The notes under the pieces: generated by a model
Seen by the model: the letters and a program-made list of their open reading frames with translations, nothing else
What the model was told of the DNA's origin: nothing
Databases searched by the model: none
Position numbers and translations under genes: made by a program
Shown here: one piece after another, positions 1 to 13,089 of the stretch
Position numbering within the stretch: the stretch's first letter is position 1
Layout: every line of letters begins with the position of its first letter
DNA from: Rotaria sp. Silwood1
Taxonomy: Eukaryota > Rotifera > Eurotatoria > Philodinida > Philodinidae
Reading direction: 5' to 3'
Assembly (NCBI GenBank): GCA_905250075.1
Contig: CAJNOP010000011.1
Span: 3,848,751-3,912,750 of the forward strand
DNA length: 64,000 bases

Positions 1-2374
1 ATTATTACATTCTGTCAATGAAATATTTCCTTCAAGCTATATCTCTTGTAATTACATCTTGAGCTATTCGAAGTCAATTTTACACTCAAAGAAATACTAT
101 AAAAATTTGCCATAAAATCTTTATAAGTACATTCAATAGGTATCCAGACTAATTAGGTCTTGAATGCAAAGTCTACATATTATATTATTGTTTCTAGACA
201 TGAGACTAGTTGGTCGTATTAATGAAAATTACAGAAAAATTGCTGTAATTCATCTTTATTTGAAGTACTTGAGAAATATTCAAGTGCAATGAAACACGAG
301 AAGTTCTTAATACTTTTGTTTTGTTTATGTTTCCTTTTTTCTTCTATTTCAAAGAATTGATGATTAAAAAGTTCTATATTATCTGTTGCTTGTTCATTTT
401 AGTAGCACAATTGTTCGTTCTAGTTTACATAACGACAGATAAATACATCTGTAGATTATTTGATAATGAGCATCATGAGTAAAATGATAGATATAAAAGT
501 AATTTAAACTTTTTTTTAATTTCATTCATTAACAATTTAAAAAAGAAAAGTAGTAGACGAGAAATTTCCAAAACTAATAATGTATTAATAACGAAATTAT
601 TTAAATGATGGAGAAAATGGTTTAGCTATTCTAAAGCCAATAACTTCATATGTAACAATTTTAATAATATATTTCCATCTAATATTTCTTATGCTCATTT
701 TGTTTTTTGTGCTTTCGTATAGTAGTCTATAGTAAGTCAATAGAATTATTAAGTTTTTCGATTATTTAACTAAAAAAATATATTTGAAATAAAGTTTTTT
801 TATTTTACGATAATCTATATTAAGACTAAAGATCTCTATAGAATAGAAGCCCGTGAGGTTGAAGATACCTTTGTTCTGCAAGCTTCAAGTTTGGAAGGTA
901 GCTTGTGTAGAGATAACTTTTTTTGTTAACTAATAGAAATATACATATTGTTGTACTTAACATTAATTGGTATTCATTTTGAACAAAGTGAATCTCTCTT
1001 TTCTCTGGAAGATTCTAATCTCGTGGGTGGACTTCCATTCTGTGGAGCGGACTCATAAATATAATTTAAAAAAGAAAAGACAGATAATAGAAATAAAAAA
1101 TTAGTCTTGACAATAAAAAAAAAAGTATCGAATATTTATCGAAGCGTAAGAGTATCGAAAAACAAAATAAAAGATAATGTAAATTCTTAGAAATATGATT
1201 TTAAAGAAAAGAAAAACTTTTTTATTTTTTTTTACTTGCATTTTCAATACTTTTTTTCTTTATTTTAAAGACAATATGTTTTAATCGAAGCGGTTTTTTG
1301 CTTTGAAAATAACCTGTTGTTTTTATTCATCTTCTTGTTAATATTGATAATTTCTATAATGACATGTTGAGAAATTTTCATTATCATCTATAATAAGATA
1401 TGTCGGATGAACACAATAATATGACAGGAAAGAATATTGTCTGCTCATGTCTTATTTGTTTTTAAAGTACTCCCTTCAATCTAATCATTCCAGTTATTAT
1501 TATTGGTATTTTGTTTTTCGTCTATCTATCTATATATATATATATATGTATATGTATTTTTCAGACATTTTCTCGTTCTTATCGCTACTTCACATTGTTT
1601 GCCAGTTGCAAAAATTAGTTCTGAATAATTGATGATGGTAACGACTGCATATATTCTCAAGCATACGCTTCACTGATGTCCGCAGTGATGACATGTGAAA
1701 AGGGAAAGAAACGTTATATCCAATCTACTGTCATAGATGCGTTTTAATGATTTTGATGATTGGTTCTTATCAGTGAAAATACTTCTTTTCTACTATGTTT
1801 TATCCAGTTTGGGATATATTATAGATTGAAATCAATGTTTTGAATTCACTTCCTGAAAAAAAAAGCAATTTCTATAAGTAGACATAAAACTTCACCAAAT
1901 TTTACAAGATAGAATTAGAGTAAAGCTGAAACTATGATTAATCAATGTCATAGTGCTGATTCCTTTTCATATGACATTATCAGGTTTTTATTCTTATGTT
2001 AAAACGATGTAAACAATAATTAGCATCGTTAGACGAGCAAAAGACGTTCAAGTGTCTATAAAACTAAATACGTGTATACTTAGTATAATCATGGATCAAT
2101 TTAAGTCACTAGCGTGATGTGGTATATATGTATACATGACAGGAAATAAATGCATCATTATGGATGTAGACCGTGTTCTTTACTCAATGGTTTCCGTTGC
2201 ATTACGTTTATCCACGTATACTCCATATATAACGTGCTCTAAAACTTAAGATTTCTTATTGTGCATCATCTAGTTTCTTTTTTTCTCTTCAACACTCCTG
2301 TGTTTGACTAACGGTAGGCTGTTGCTATAATTATTTTAACATTATAACTGCTAGAGAAATAAGTGATAAAGAAG

Positions 2375-2407
<33 letters not shown>

Positions 2408-3980
2408 AACAAAGACCAACAGGATTTTTGTTCATATGAAATCAGTAAAAAGACATGCTCATTAAATGAAAAAAAAACAGATCCCCTGGGTTCAACACAT
2501 CTTATCTATTTTCTAGTTAGTTTCTTATGAATATTATCTCTTTTTTTTCTTATTAGCTTTTTATCGATATGTAAAAGACGCGAATTTTTTTGCTTCTTGT
2601 TTTCTTTTTCTCTACGGCTGTTTGTTTCTAGATATAACCTGTTTAATAAGTAATAGGAAAACATCGACTTCTTCAATTGATTTGTAAGTATATAAGTTTT
2701 TCTATCTATAAATCAATAGTACTCATTAATAGAATACAATTGTCATGTAAACTTATAAATATAATCATATCATATTTCCTCAATAAAAAAGAAATCCAAA
2801 CATTTCTTTTTTGTAATTATATTTCAAACGAGAAAGTATGAAGAGAAATAGAATGATGAAATCTAGTTTTTCTTATTTTTTGTTTTTGATGAAATGTTAA
2901 TAAAATAAAATATTCCAATTATGTTAAAACGATTATTTTTATTTTACTTGATTTCTATAGTTTATCATAGATTATATTGAAAGGACAAATTAACAGCACA
3001 TTAAAGTACTTTCTCTTTGTTTTTCTGTTTGCCTAAAAAGAAGTGCGATTTATTGTCTTTCATTATTATATTAGCTATTGACATGTTATCAAGTAATTTA
3101 ATTGCGGTTTTTGCTTTCGTATATATTAATACGACTATTATTTAGTAGAAACAAACTAAATCAAAGATGAATCTGTATCTGTAAAGAAAAAATGTCGTAA
3201 AAAAGAGATGTTCTTTCACAAAATAAAACTTCTATGTTATGTTACAAAAAAGAAACATATTTTATTTTATTTTATTTCAATAAAAAAAAGTATTTAATAT
3301 TTATATATTCTCTTATAATTGATGGAAGTCATTAAAAGGAAATTTTTGAAGGCGTTTTAAATGACAAAAAGAGAAAAATGAAAATTACATAATTATGCCT
3401 TATTCAAAAACATAAGTATGTCTCCTCTAGTGATTAAAAAAATAGAAAAAAATTATTTTCTTGAGTTCAGAAGGACAAAAAGAAGCAACATGAGAGATGT
3501 TACTTTTTTTTTTCAGTTTGTGAAACTTGTTAAAGTTGTGAATGAGTGCGTAATATTCAATTTAGTTTTGTGATTTTCTTTTAAATTGTTTACTTCTATT
3601 TTTTAGATTTAATTTTCATTGAAGGAGAACGTCAGGTAATATTTGACTAGAATAAATTTAATATCCTATTCAGATATATTGTACAACTTTGTTCATTTGA
3701 ATAGTTTAGATTTTTTGGAATTCCAAATATTTCGTCTTGAACATTTATATATTGATATATATATATAGGAAAGGTGAAGGAGTTTGAAGTAACTTTTAAA
3801 TTATCTCTTTTCCTTATAATTATAATCGGAAAAGCAAATTGTTCCATTCCCGTTCATCTTTTTCTTCGCATTTAGAAATTCTATGAAATTTTTCTTTCAA
3901 ATAATTAAAAAATATTTTACAATAATTTAGATGATATAGAAAAGAATAAAAACAAAAAACAAAAACAAAAATTCAATCCA
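1..3980. other. Intergenic, no gene recognised
   Basis: No open frame here has gene-like composition or splice-compatible continuity. The stretch is very A/T-rich, with poly-T/poly-A runs and TA microsatellites (about 1526-1547 and 2375-2403). The 3' end presumably holds the promoter and 5' UTR of the GPCR gene that starts at 3981, but I see no convincing core-promoter motif. Confidence 0.6.
2375..2403. repeat. (TA)n microsatellite
   Basis: Uninterrupted TA dinucleotide run of about 29 bp in the intergenic region upstream of the GPCR gene. Confidence 0.9.
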
Positions 3981-6900
3981 ATGAATAATGAAACAAATAG
4001 TCTTGCCTTATTGGCATTTATTTATCGTATTGAAATAATAACATTACCAATATTAATTATATTTGGTAGTATATGTAATATAATGACATTTATTGTTATG
4101 CGTCGAAGACGTATGCGTGTATCATCAACATGTTTTTATATGGCAGCACTTGCTGTTACAGATACACTTGTATTATGGACAGGTTGTCTTAATCAATGGT
4201 TTTATATTATACATATACCAACTGTTGTTGCAAAATCAAATTTTACATGTAAATTACTTCCATTCTTATTTGTTTTTTTTGCTGATACAAGGTAAAATAA
4301 AAATTGAATTACATCTATATTTATTTATTTATTTTTCTATGTAGTGTATGGATTATTGTATGTATGTCATTTGAACGTTATTTTGCTGTTTCACGTCCAT
4401 TACTTGCTTCACAAATGTGTACAACAAAACGTGCAAAATGGGTAAATTGTATAGTTTTAGTAATTATATATCTCTGTTCTTTTTCTCATAGTACTTATAG
4501 ATGACACCATTTTTGTTTTTTGAAAAAAAGATTTGTTCTCATTAACTTTAAGATATATAGCCACCAATTACATATCAAGTGTCAGAAATTCTCAGGTTAT
4601 AATTTAAGAATTTGTCTTATCGAATAGTAGCATTCATATCTCGAATTTTATACTTTGGTAATTTTATACTGTATATAGAAAAAAAAAAGGTCTAATGATA
4701 TTTTACAGACGTGTTTTCAAAGTTTTTTTGTGCGCGTATTATCCATTATTGAGCTGATATGTTAAGACAAATTTTGAATTTGACCTTTTTAGATAAGTTG
4801 AAAATAAAAAAACAACTGCTTAATTAGTATATTAACATTTGAAAAGTTGGGGTCAAACTCTGCTGGTACATATTCAAAATCATTATTTTAGTATTTATGT
4901 GTAAATTTTGGCTTTAGGCTTCAATATTTAGTGATAAGAAAGAAATAGATTAGAATCATTTTTTTTTTGTATTTATCAGAATTTATTTCAATGATTAGAT
5001 TTTATAGATATCAAATAGGGTTGAATCAAGAATGTTCTTAGAATCTTACAAAATAGAAGAATAAAAGGATTGATGATCTATGAAATTATTTTATATTATT
5101 GAAGAAAAAAAAAACATGAATTCATGTTTCTTATGACAAGTGTCACATATTTTTTTTTTTCTGAATAGAATTTTATTATGTAGATTATCCTATTGATGAA
5201 TGACACTAATTATCTTTCGAGATAATTTTAACATGACTTTTGTTCATAGGAAACTAATAAATGGATAAAATTACTGTGATTTTATTATTGACAAATAGTT
5301 AGAAAAGCAAGAAAAATAGTAACATAATAAAAAAAAAATTAAACTTATTCTTTGTCAACGAATTTTGACTGTTTTTTCTGAAATCTAAGGAAAATTTTCT
5401 TATAAATATAAATTTATCTTTCGAAAAGTTAAAAGAAAAATGATTAATACATTTTTTATGTAATTTAACTTATTTTCATAAAAAAAAAATGAACTAATAA
5501 TTTGACAAATCTTTCAACAAATTTTACTATAATAGAAATTTTTATTAGAAAAATTTAATTTATTTGTATAAATATTCATGAAAATGAAAAAAAGTTTATT
5601 TTTCTATTTATTAACTTTGATCCTCATGAAGAAATTCATTTATTCTATGTTTTCTAATTATTTGTTTGGTTCTAATTCATGAACTCATGGATGTTAATGA
5701 GTCTAGAATATGTACAATACTTAAAAAAAAAAGAGATAATGATGGGATGAAGACTGCTATTGATCATCAGATAGAAAGGATAATTATCATAGCACCAATA
5801 ATTTTGTTAGTAAGAGGCGTGGCATTGTTCCAACTAACGGAACCAGATAGATAGGAATAATGATGGACGCTAAATGATATAAATATCATCACTCATCTGC
5901 ACACTTGATATAGAGACAAAAAATCAATGTACAGGGCGTTCTATAAATAACACTATGATAAAAAAAGAACAAATTGAATGTCTCCGATTTGGTTTGCTCG
6001 AATGGGCACATTTTTCTTAAATCATAGAAGCCTATTTAAAGTTTTTTTTTATATAAATAACCTAACAAATACTGCTATCAAGTTACATATGTTGCCTCAC
6101 TAATGGTTTCCTTCTCTCAAAAAGATGAAAATTAAGATGAATGCATGAGAAGATAGCCCAAGGTCTAATCTTTCATAGATGACATGATTCTTTTTATTTC
6201 GCACCTATTTTTATTTTTACTAAAACTTTTGGTGATTTCTGTCGTCATTTGATTACAAAATAAGTTGATTTTAGAAAAAAAACGAAAATTTTCCGGTTTT
6301 TCTATTCGTGTAATCCGAAATTTTCTGTATACCTTCATTCTATTCGTTTAATTCTTGTTTTGCCTAAAAAAATATGCTAAGGTGTAATGCAGTACAGAGT
6401 TCTTTCTTTTTATTAAGCTCTGTTTTTATCATATATGCAGATACTTATATAAATAGACACTCATTTCTAGAGAATGTTTTTAATTAATGAGATTGTCACA
6501 CTTTTCTCCCACTTAATAAGAAAGTATCTAAAAAAGAGTTCTGTACTGCACTGCGTTGTCATATATTCTTTCAAATAAAAATAATTAAATATATAGAGTG
6601 AGCCTGAACAGAAACATATGGTTTGCTAAATAAAGTTTTTTTCACCCTTGTTTGATGAATATCTTTGTCAAGTATCATGGTATAGAGTTGAAAATTTAAC
6701 CATAGCTTCCTCACTAAAGCCTAACATATAGTTTTATTTATAAAGTTCATTTTAATATCTTCTTCTTGTTCTCTTATATGATAATGAAAGATTATTTATG
6801 AAGTACTTCATATGTATTTTTCTTACTTGACAATAGTATTATTGTATGTTATTTATATGACAAAAAAGACTTTGAATAACTTTCTACAAGTAACATAAAA

Positions 6901-9900
6901 ATCACTTTACTCGAATGAATAGAATCGGAGACATTTTCAATCTTTTATTGTGCTGCTGTTTATGGTCTATCTTGTTTAATCAAATTGTTCACTGTGTGCT
7001 TTCATATTTCTTGAAGATTTACTCTAAAAAGAAACATATACTTCATTAATTAATATTCTATTCTACATCACATCGGAAGATTAAACCACCGGCAAAGAAC
7101 ATCATTTATTTGTATTTATATAAAAATTGAAAAATTTCTCTCGAAATATATCTCATATATGATTTTATTTCTAGCGTATGTGTAAAATCAGTAGAACTCA
7201 TATCGATATGTACATAAACATAAACGTATCGAATGTTTCAGAAATAGTTTCCAAAAAAAAAAAAACAACAATAATGAAATATCTTCAATGTATTTTGATG
7301 AAATAAACTAATCGTTTTTCTTCATGCTAAAGAAGAATTTGCAAATTTTTATTCATAAATCATCAGTTTATTGACACACTTCGAATCTAATATTATCTAC
7401 TTCAATGAAAAAAGTTGGCCTTTTTTTTCCGGTACTTCCCTCAGTAATCAATTATAAGGACACTAGAATATTCGAAAACTTTTTGATAGATTGAACTCTG
7501 TCGAGCTTTTCTCGTTGATCATTTTTTATAAAAAATAATTTCCGGTTTTCATCAACAAATGAGATCCTACTGTCAAAAAAATCACGAACAGTCAAAGTAT
7601 GCTTGAACTTGAGCATAATTTGACGTTTTTCGTAGTTTTTTTTTTAGTCTTACATCTTCATTTGTTGATAAAAATTGAAAATTATTTCGATTGAAATGAT
7701 CAATGAAAAAAGTTCTACAAAATGAAATATATCAAAAAATTTTCGAATCCATTTTTTGTCTTTATGGTTGACTATCTTTACAGATTACAATACAATGGAA
7801 ATGTTCTATTCTTTTTTTGACAACTTATTCCTAATTCACTTATTATTGAACATTGCACGAAGCATGGATGTAGGTGGCACACTATTGCTTAATGAGATGT
7901 GGAATTTTGTATTGAGAATAATTGAATTTAATCACTCTCTAAAAACGAGTTATTTTTTGTTGATCAACAAAAAATTTAAAAAAAAAATGATACTCATGTG
8001 TATTGTTATTATATTGTTTTTATTGGTCATACATTTGTTAACATCAAATGAAATGAAATTTTCATTTGTCTTCATACAAATTTCATAAGAATCTCATTTA
8101 TTTCTAAGAAAATAAAATTTAAAAAGAAAAAGGATCAATTAATGAATCAATATTTTATATACAATTGATTCATCTTTTATATATTAAAATTCACTTAAGA
8201 GATAATGTAATCATGAATGATTGTTGAAATATACATGAAGATAACAATAAATCTCAAGAATGACAAGAACATTCTTCTAAAATCCTATGCTTAGGATTTC
8301 TATTGGCTGAAGAAGTATTTCCATCGCAAGAGATATTCTCATTCTATAGCTGAACTGTAAATTTGACCTGCTACCAAGCCAGGCCAGACTGAAGTATTTG
8401 GCCTGTATATGCTATAATATTATTTTTCCTAGAATAATTTGAGATATAAGGTGTAGCCAAAAGCTCATTATTCTGTGAGGGTATGCGTATGGATCATTTC
8501 TTCTCAAGTAGTTACTTACATCCTTTTACCTATTCATTATATATTTGATCATATTCTATCACAATTACATTTTTTCCAATTTTGTGAAATCTGATCTTGA
8601 TAATAGTCTCAAGAGCTCTTTGATAGAAATTGATCTATATAACAGTGTTTTGGGTTAAGCTGGTGTCACTAAACATTTTATTTTAACCTACCTATTAGAT
8701 TTGAAATTGTTTCATACTGGATTTTATTTCTGAACTGCACCAATATTGTTGAATAAAGTTAATGGAAACTGAATGCCAGAATAGATGGACTCGATTCTCA
8801 AAAAGCGAATTACTAACTAGACTCAATTCTCAAAAGAGAGCATCGCTTCTTTGACCCAGTTCATAAAAAAAACAACTGTTTACCGAACTCAGTCCTTGAA
8901 AATAAATCGGTTTGTAGAAGTGCAAGCCGTCGCAGACCTACTTTACTGTGAGAAAATATTTTTTATGATTTATCTCTTGGCAGTAATTAATTGTTTTATC
9001 CAAGAACTTATCATTATGATGTATAACTGCGACTAGAATGGTATATTATAATGAGATTATAGAACTTATTGATTTTTAAAAAGATTAAAAACATCAATCG
9101 ATCTGATTTACCCTGCATGTCACCAAGTCGAATCAAGCCGAAAAAGTAGCTTTTATGAATAAGACAGAAGGCTAACAATATAGAAGATCCTTGACTGCTG
9201 TATGTATAACAACAAAGAATATTTATAGGATAGTTTAAATGAAGCTTTATAATAATAGAATATGGGTACGAATCTTGTCTTCACTTGCACTCCTATTCTA
9301 CTACTATAATAACATTGTAAGCATCTATACAATTATCAATAGAAACATGTCTGCTTGTGATTTCTTTACATATATACATCATTCAGTTGATGATTTTTGA
9401 AAAGAAAATAAAACTGTTAGTTCTTTTGTGATTTGCTTTTTTTTTAAATTGTTTATCGAAGTGGAGATTACAATTCGTTATTTCATCCATGAATTTCATA
9501 TATATCATTTTAGTAATGACGAAAATCCTAAGACATTTTCCGTCTTTTATCTTCTTCGATCGAAATTCTTATTATCGTTTTAAATCAAATTGTAATTAAA
9601 TATGACAAAAATTTTTCATTATTTTTTTTTTATTTCTTATAGGTTTTACTCGTTATGTTTATTGTATTTGCATTAATTGATGGTCATTTTTTATTAACAT
9701 TAGAATTAGAAATAATCGATGGTCATTATCGTGTATGTCATCCAAAAATGTGGGCAAGACATTTTGTTGGAAAAATATTTGTTTTTATTGATGCATTAAA
9801 ATATTCAGCAATACCATTTTGTATTTTACTTATATTAAGTATACTTATAATTCAACGAGTTTTTCGTGCTGAAGGTATAAGTGCTCAATTACAAAATCTT

Positions 9901-10758
9901 CGTCCATTACATAATTATCGACAATATTCAACAACATCAAGTCCAAGTTGTACAACACATTCATCATCATTAGGTATTAATACAGCACAAACAAATTTAC
10001 TAACAAGTAATACACGAGTTGGTCGTCGTGTTACATTTATGTTATTATCTGTTAGTATTGCATTTTGTGTTTTTTCTGCACCAATGTCACTTATGCAAAT
10101 AGTACAAAGTATAGCAAAACCTGGTTATCATGAAACACCATTAGCTATTGGTAAAGCTATTGCAGAATTATGTCAATATATTAATCATTCATGTAATTTT
10201 TTTTTATATGCATTAACGGGACGAATATTTCGTCGTGAATTTGTTCGATTATTTTTTCCAACACGTTTCGGTACTCAACAAGGTTTTGCTACTGGTGCTC
10301 GTATAAACGGTATTGGTCTTAGTGTACGTGCTGGTATGATACCACATGTAGCAAATTCATCAAGTCGTCCTGTATCATTTTATTCAATTGAAAATAATCG
10401 TTATAATAGATGTTCACAAAGATCATCTCGACGTTTAACAACATTATATCCTATACGATATAAAAATGAAACAAATCAACAATCTAATCGATCATCTCCA
10501 AGACAAGCACCATTTTTATCATTTAATAATACTCCTATATTAGCAAATAGATTTCGTTATTTACATGGTGATAAATCTTCGATACATACAATAAGAAATA
10601 ATGATGATAACAATAATACTATTAATAATAATAATAATAGTTCATTAGTTAATTTTTGGAATATATTTGGTAGAAAAAGAGACTTAAAAGCGACTAGAAA
10701 TGGTTCAATATTATTTCTTAATGGAAAATCAACAAAACGTGTAGCATCTACAATGTGA
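3981..10758 (+). CDS. Rhodopsin-family (class A) GPCR, likely peptide receptor
   Basis: Three exons join in frame: 3981-4291, 4345-4441 and 9643-10758 (1524 nt, 507 residues). All seven membrane segments are visible: TM1 about 15-40, TM2 50-72, TM3 90-113, TM4 136-155, TM5 183-212, TM6 265-290, TM7 305-328. Family marks are Cys90 at the start of TM3 paired with Cys168 in extracellular loop 2, an ERY triplet (114-116) in the DRY position, and an Asp in TM2 (AVTDT). TM6 has FSAP rather than CWxP, and TM7 ends NFFLYALTGRIF rather than NPxxY, as in many invertebrate FMRFamide- or peptide-receptor-like GPCRs. The C-terminal tail is long (about 175 residues), rich in Ser, Arg and Asn. Trp136 ends exon 2 and is followed directly by the rest of TM4 in exon 3, which supports the 5.2-kb intron. 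The ligand cannot be read from sequence. Confidence 0.87.
5940..6970. mobile_element. Degenerate foldback element (long inverted arms)
   Basis: The segment from about 5943 reads as the degraded inverse complement of the segment ending near 6965. The arms share the 12-mer ATGTCTCCGATT plus flanking matches, then a second block including ATATAAATAACNTA, then TCAAGT and CATATG, so similarity extends with gaps over roughly 150 bp. No transposase frame is visible between the arms. Exact ends and target duplication are not resolved. Confidence 0.5.
6382..6563. repeat. Short inverted-repeat element nested in the foldback
   Basis: Left end contains ATGCAGTACAGAGTTCTTT and the right end, read on the other strand, contains GTGCAGTACAGAACTCTTT. 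Arms are about 25 bp, with about 130 bp between them. It looks like a small MITE inserted between the arms of the larger foldback. No clear target duplication. Confidence 0.4.
7470..7748. mobile_element. Palindromic foldback MITE, ~279 bp
   Basis: Two arms of about 135 bp run from ATTCGAAAA (7470) to the centre near 7610 and back to TTTTCGAAT (7748). Shared blocks include TGATCATTT, ATAATTTYC and ATCAACAAATGA in matching order on opposite strands. There is no coding capacity. It lies in intron 2 of the GPCR gene. Ends were placed where the arm similarity stops, so they are approximate. Confidence 0.65.
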
Positions 10759-13089
10759 TATATATTTAATGAAAAATTCAACCGGTTGTTTTCTTTGTCT
10801 CTATGACAAAATTTTGTTGTTTTCGTTGCTTTTTGTTTTGAATTTATTATAGAAAATATTCGGTATGACATAAACTTAAGACAATGCATGGAATATAAAT
10901 CATGTTAAAGATATCCTTCATATACTTTCGTTCTCTTTCGTTTTTTTTTCTTTAAATATACATGTTGTTTGTTATGATTATCTTTCTCTTACGTTCTGTC
11001 AGGTATTTCTTCTTCCCACGGATTATTTTCTTTCGATCTCTTGATTTTATGTAATAAATTAAGTATATTTCAATTGTATTATGTTACTTCTTGGTAAATT
11101 CCATCTAATATTTGATGTAAAATACCTGCTGTTTCGATATGAAGGGCGTCTATTTGAATTTCGCCAATAAATTTATTTTACACAACAATATATGATGAAT
11201 CGATTACTATTTGACAAGACATTTTTTTTCTAAAAAAAATTTATATAGTACAAATTTCATACAATAGATCTTCTAAGAATATGAAAGAATTCTTCGCGAA
11301 AGAATTCTAGTCGATTCTAACTAGTGAACTTCGTAGAAAGTTTCTTAAAACTTTGCGATCGTCAAGCACTTTCGAATGATTTTTTGAGATATTCCTTGCC
11401 AAGGAAACTGAAATTTGTCTATGCTGATTCTTAAAGTAGACTTTCAGTAGCATTTGTTCACTTTAATCATAGGCTAGTATATTCTAATTGACATGATTAA
11501 CGCCCCCACAATGTACTGAGCAAAGAAGTGGGTTATATTTGAAAAGAAAAAAAAAAAAATTCTTTCGGCAATAGTTGAAAGTTGACAGCGAACTACCTGT
11601 ACATTTCCGATTTGCTGAGTGAATGAATAAAAATAACAACTACATGAACCATCTCTGATAACTCCCTGCAGAATTTATGAGAGAGTGCTTAAATTTGCAT
11701 GTTCAAAACTCAGCAGTAAATTCAAATAAGTATCAATTGTAAAAAGAAGATTTTATTCTATTTATTTAGATGACTATTGAGAACAATTGCAACACTAAGT
11801 ACTATTTTTAAAATATAAATTACATTTTTCTATTAATGAAAGAAAAATGAACGCATAAGTTATCTCTTACATCATCGATGAGAGGCGTATATGAATAGAA
11901 TGATCAAAAATAAAATTACGTATGATTGTTCATTTATAATAGTTTCATGTCTCATTATGAATTTTCTAAGACGCCTGCTAGCTTTTTTTCATTCGATCCA
12001 TAGGGAGTCTTTCACAGAATTCTTGCTGTGATTCTCTAAGAAGTTTTTCAAATGTTTCTCTGAAGATTCTTTTAAGAAACATTAATTAACAAAATGAGAG
12101 CCATGATCCTACTATATAGTTCTCATTTGAAATTGATCAATACCGATGTAGTCATAACTAAAACATCCTTTGACTATGGTCAAATATAAAAAATGTTATT
12201 AAATATCTTCTATATAAAATAAAAGCAGCTTTATTCAATGATGCTGAGAATCTTATGAGAGTCAATAGAAACACTACAAGTTAATTAACTTTGTATCACC
12301 AAAAGAACAACCGGACCATATGATGATATACAACTAATTCTATGTTAGTTGTACAGAACTTCATGAAATATCAATATTTTATTGCTTTGTTTTCGATAAA
12401 ATGTAATGAAAAAATTTTAAAAAAAAAATTTTTTTTCTAAAAAAATTCTATTTTATTTAAAGGCAAAATATATCTTTCCAATGGTCACTAATAAATCATA
12501 TGCCTTGTGCAAGTTTTTCAATATCGTGGTAAATAAGAGATGCTCAACCATTGAATAGAAACTCAATAGCAACTATCGAAACGTAAAAGAAGCAATGATG
12601 TATAAGTCAAACTAAATATTCTTTGTTAGTAAAATGTTTTGATCGATTATATTATTACTTAGTGACTAAATTGGTGTTTAAGATAAAATGGTTTGTTCAA
12701 ATCATCACTCAACTAATTAAACCCTATTCTGAATAAAGTGGAATGCATCTGATTATTCAATCCATAACATGATAAACAATTAAAATTTATCAAAAAAATG
12801 ATGGTTTTGTTTTTGAAAAACGGAATACATCAATAAATGATAGTAAACATTGTTATCTTGTTTCGAGAGTAAAAGAGACATCTAGCAATTACAAAAAATG
12901 ACATGAATAAGAAAAAAAAACAAATAAACGGCATCTTTCAATCGTCTAAAAACAATGAAAATCTTCTAGACAAGTGTATGAAATTCTACATATTCATTTT
13001 GAGTTACATTTGTTTCTGATGATAATGGTGATTCCATGTTATAATATGGACTTTCTAACAATAACAAAAGAAAAAGATTTTTTAAAAAT
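10759..13089. other. Intergenic between convergent GPCR and PH/PTB genes
   Basis: This is the 3' flank of both the GPCR (+) and the DOK-like gene (-). No further exon is supported. A short hairpin lies near 11287-11309 (AGAATTCTT, CGCG, AAAGAATTCT). The rest is A/T-rich without recognisable features. Confidence 0.6.

Larger units (their letters stand above)
4442..9642 (+). other. 5.2-kb intron 2 of the GPCR gene
   Basis: Donor GTAAAT at 4442, acceptor TTTCTTATAG ending at 9642, phase 0. No nested gene is convincing; small open frames at 5666-5854, 7756-8088 and 8851-9036 look random. It contains a foldback element at 5940-6970 and a palindromic element at 7470-7748. The part around 8280-9060 is less A/T-rich and may be an old transposon remnant that I cannot classify. 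Confidence 0.7.

Noticed and set aside
7756..8088. 110-codon frame in the GPCR intron
   Set aside because: It starts at a TTG rather than an ATG, and has A/T-driven composition and no homology. It sits just after a foldback element.
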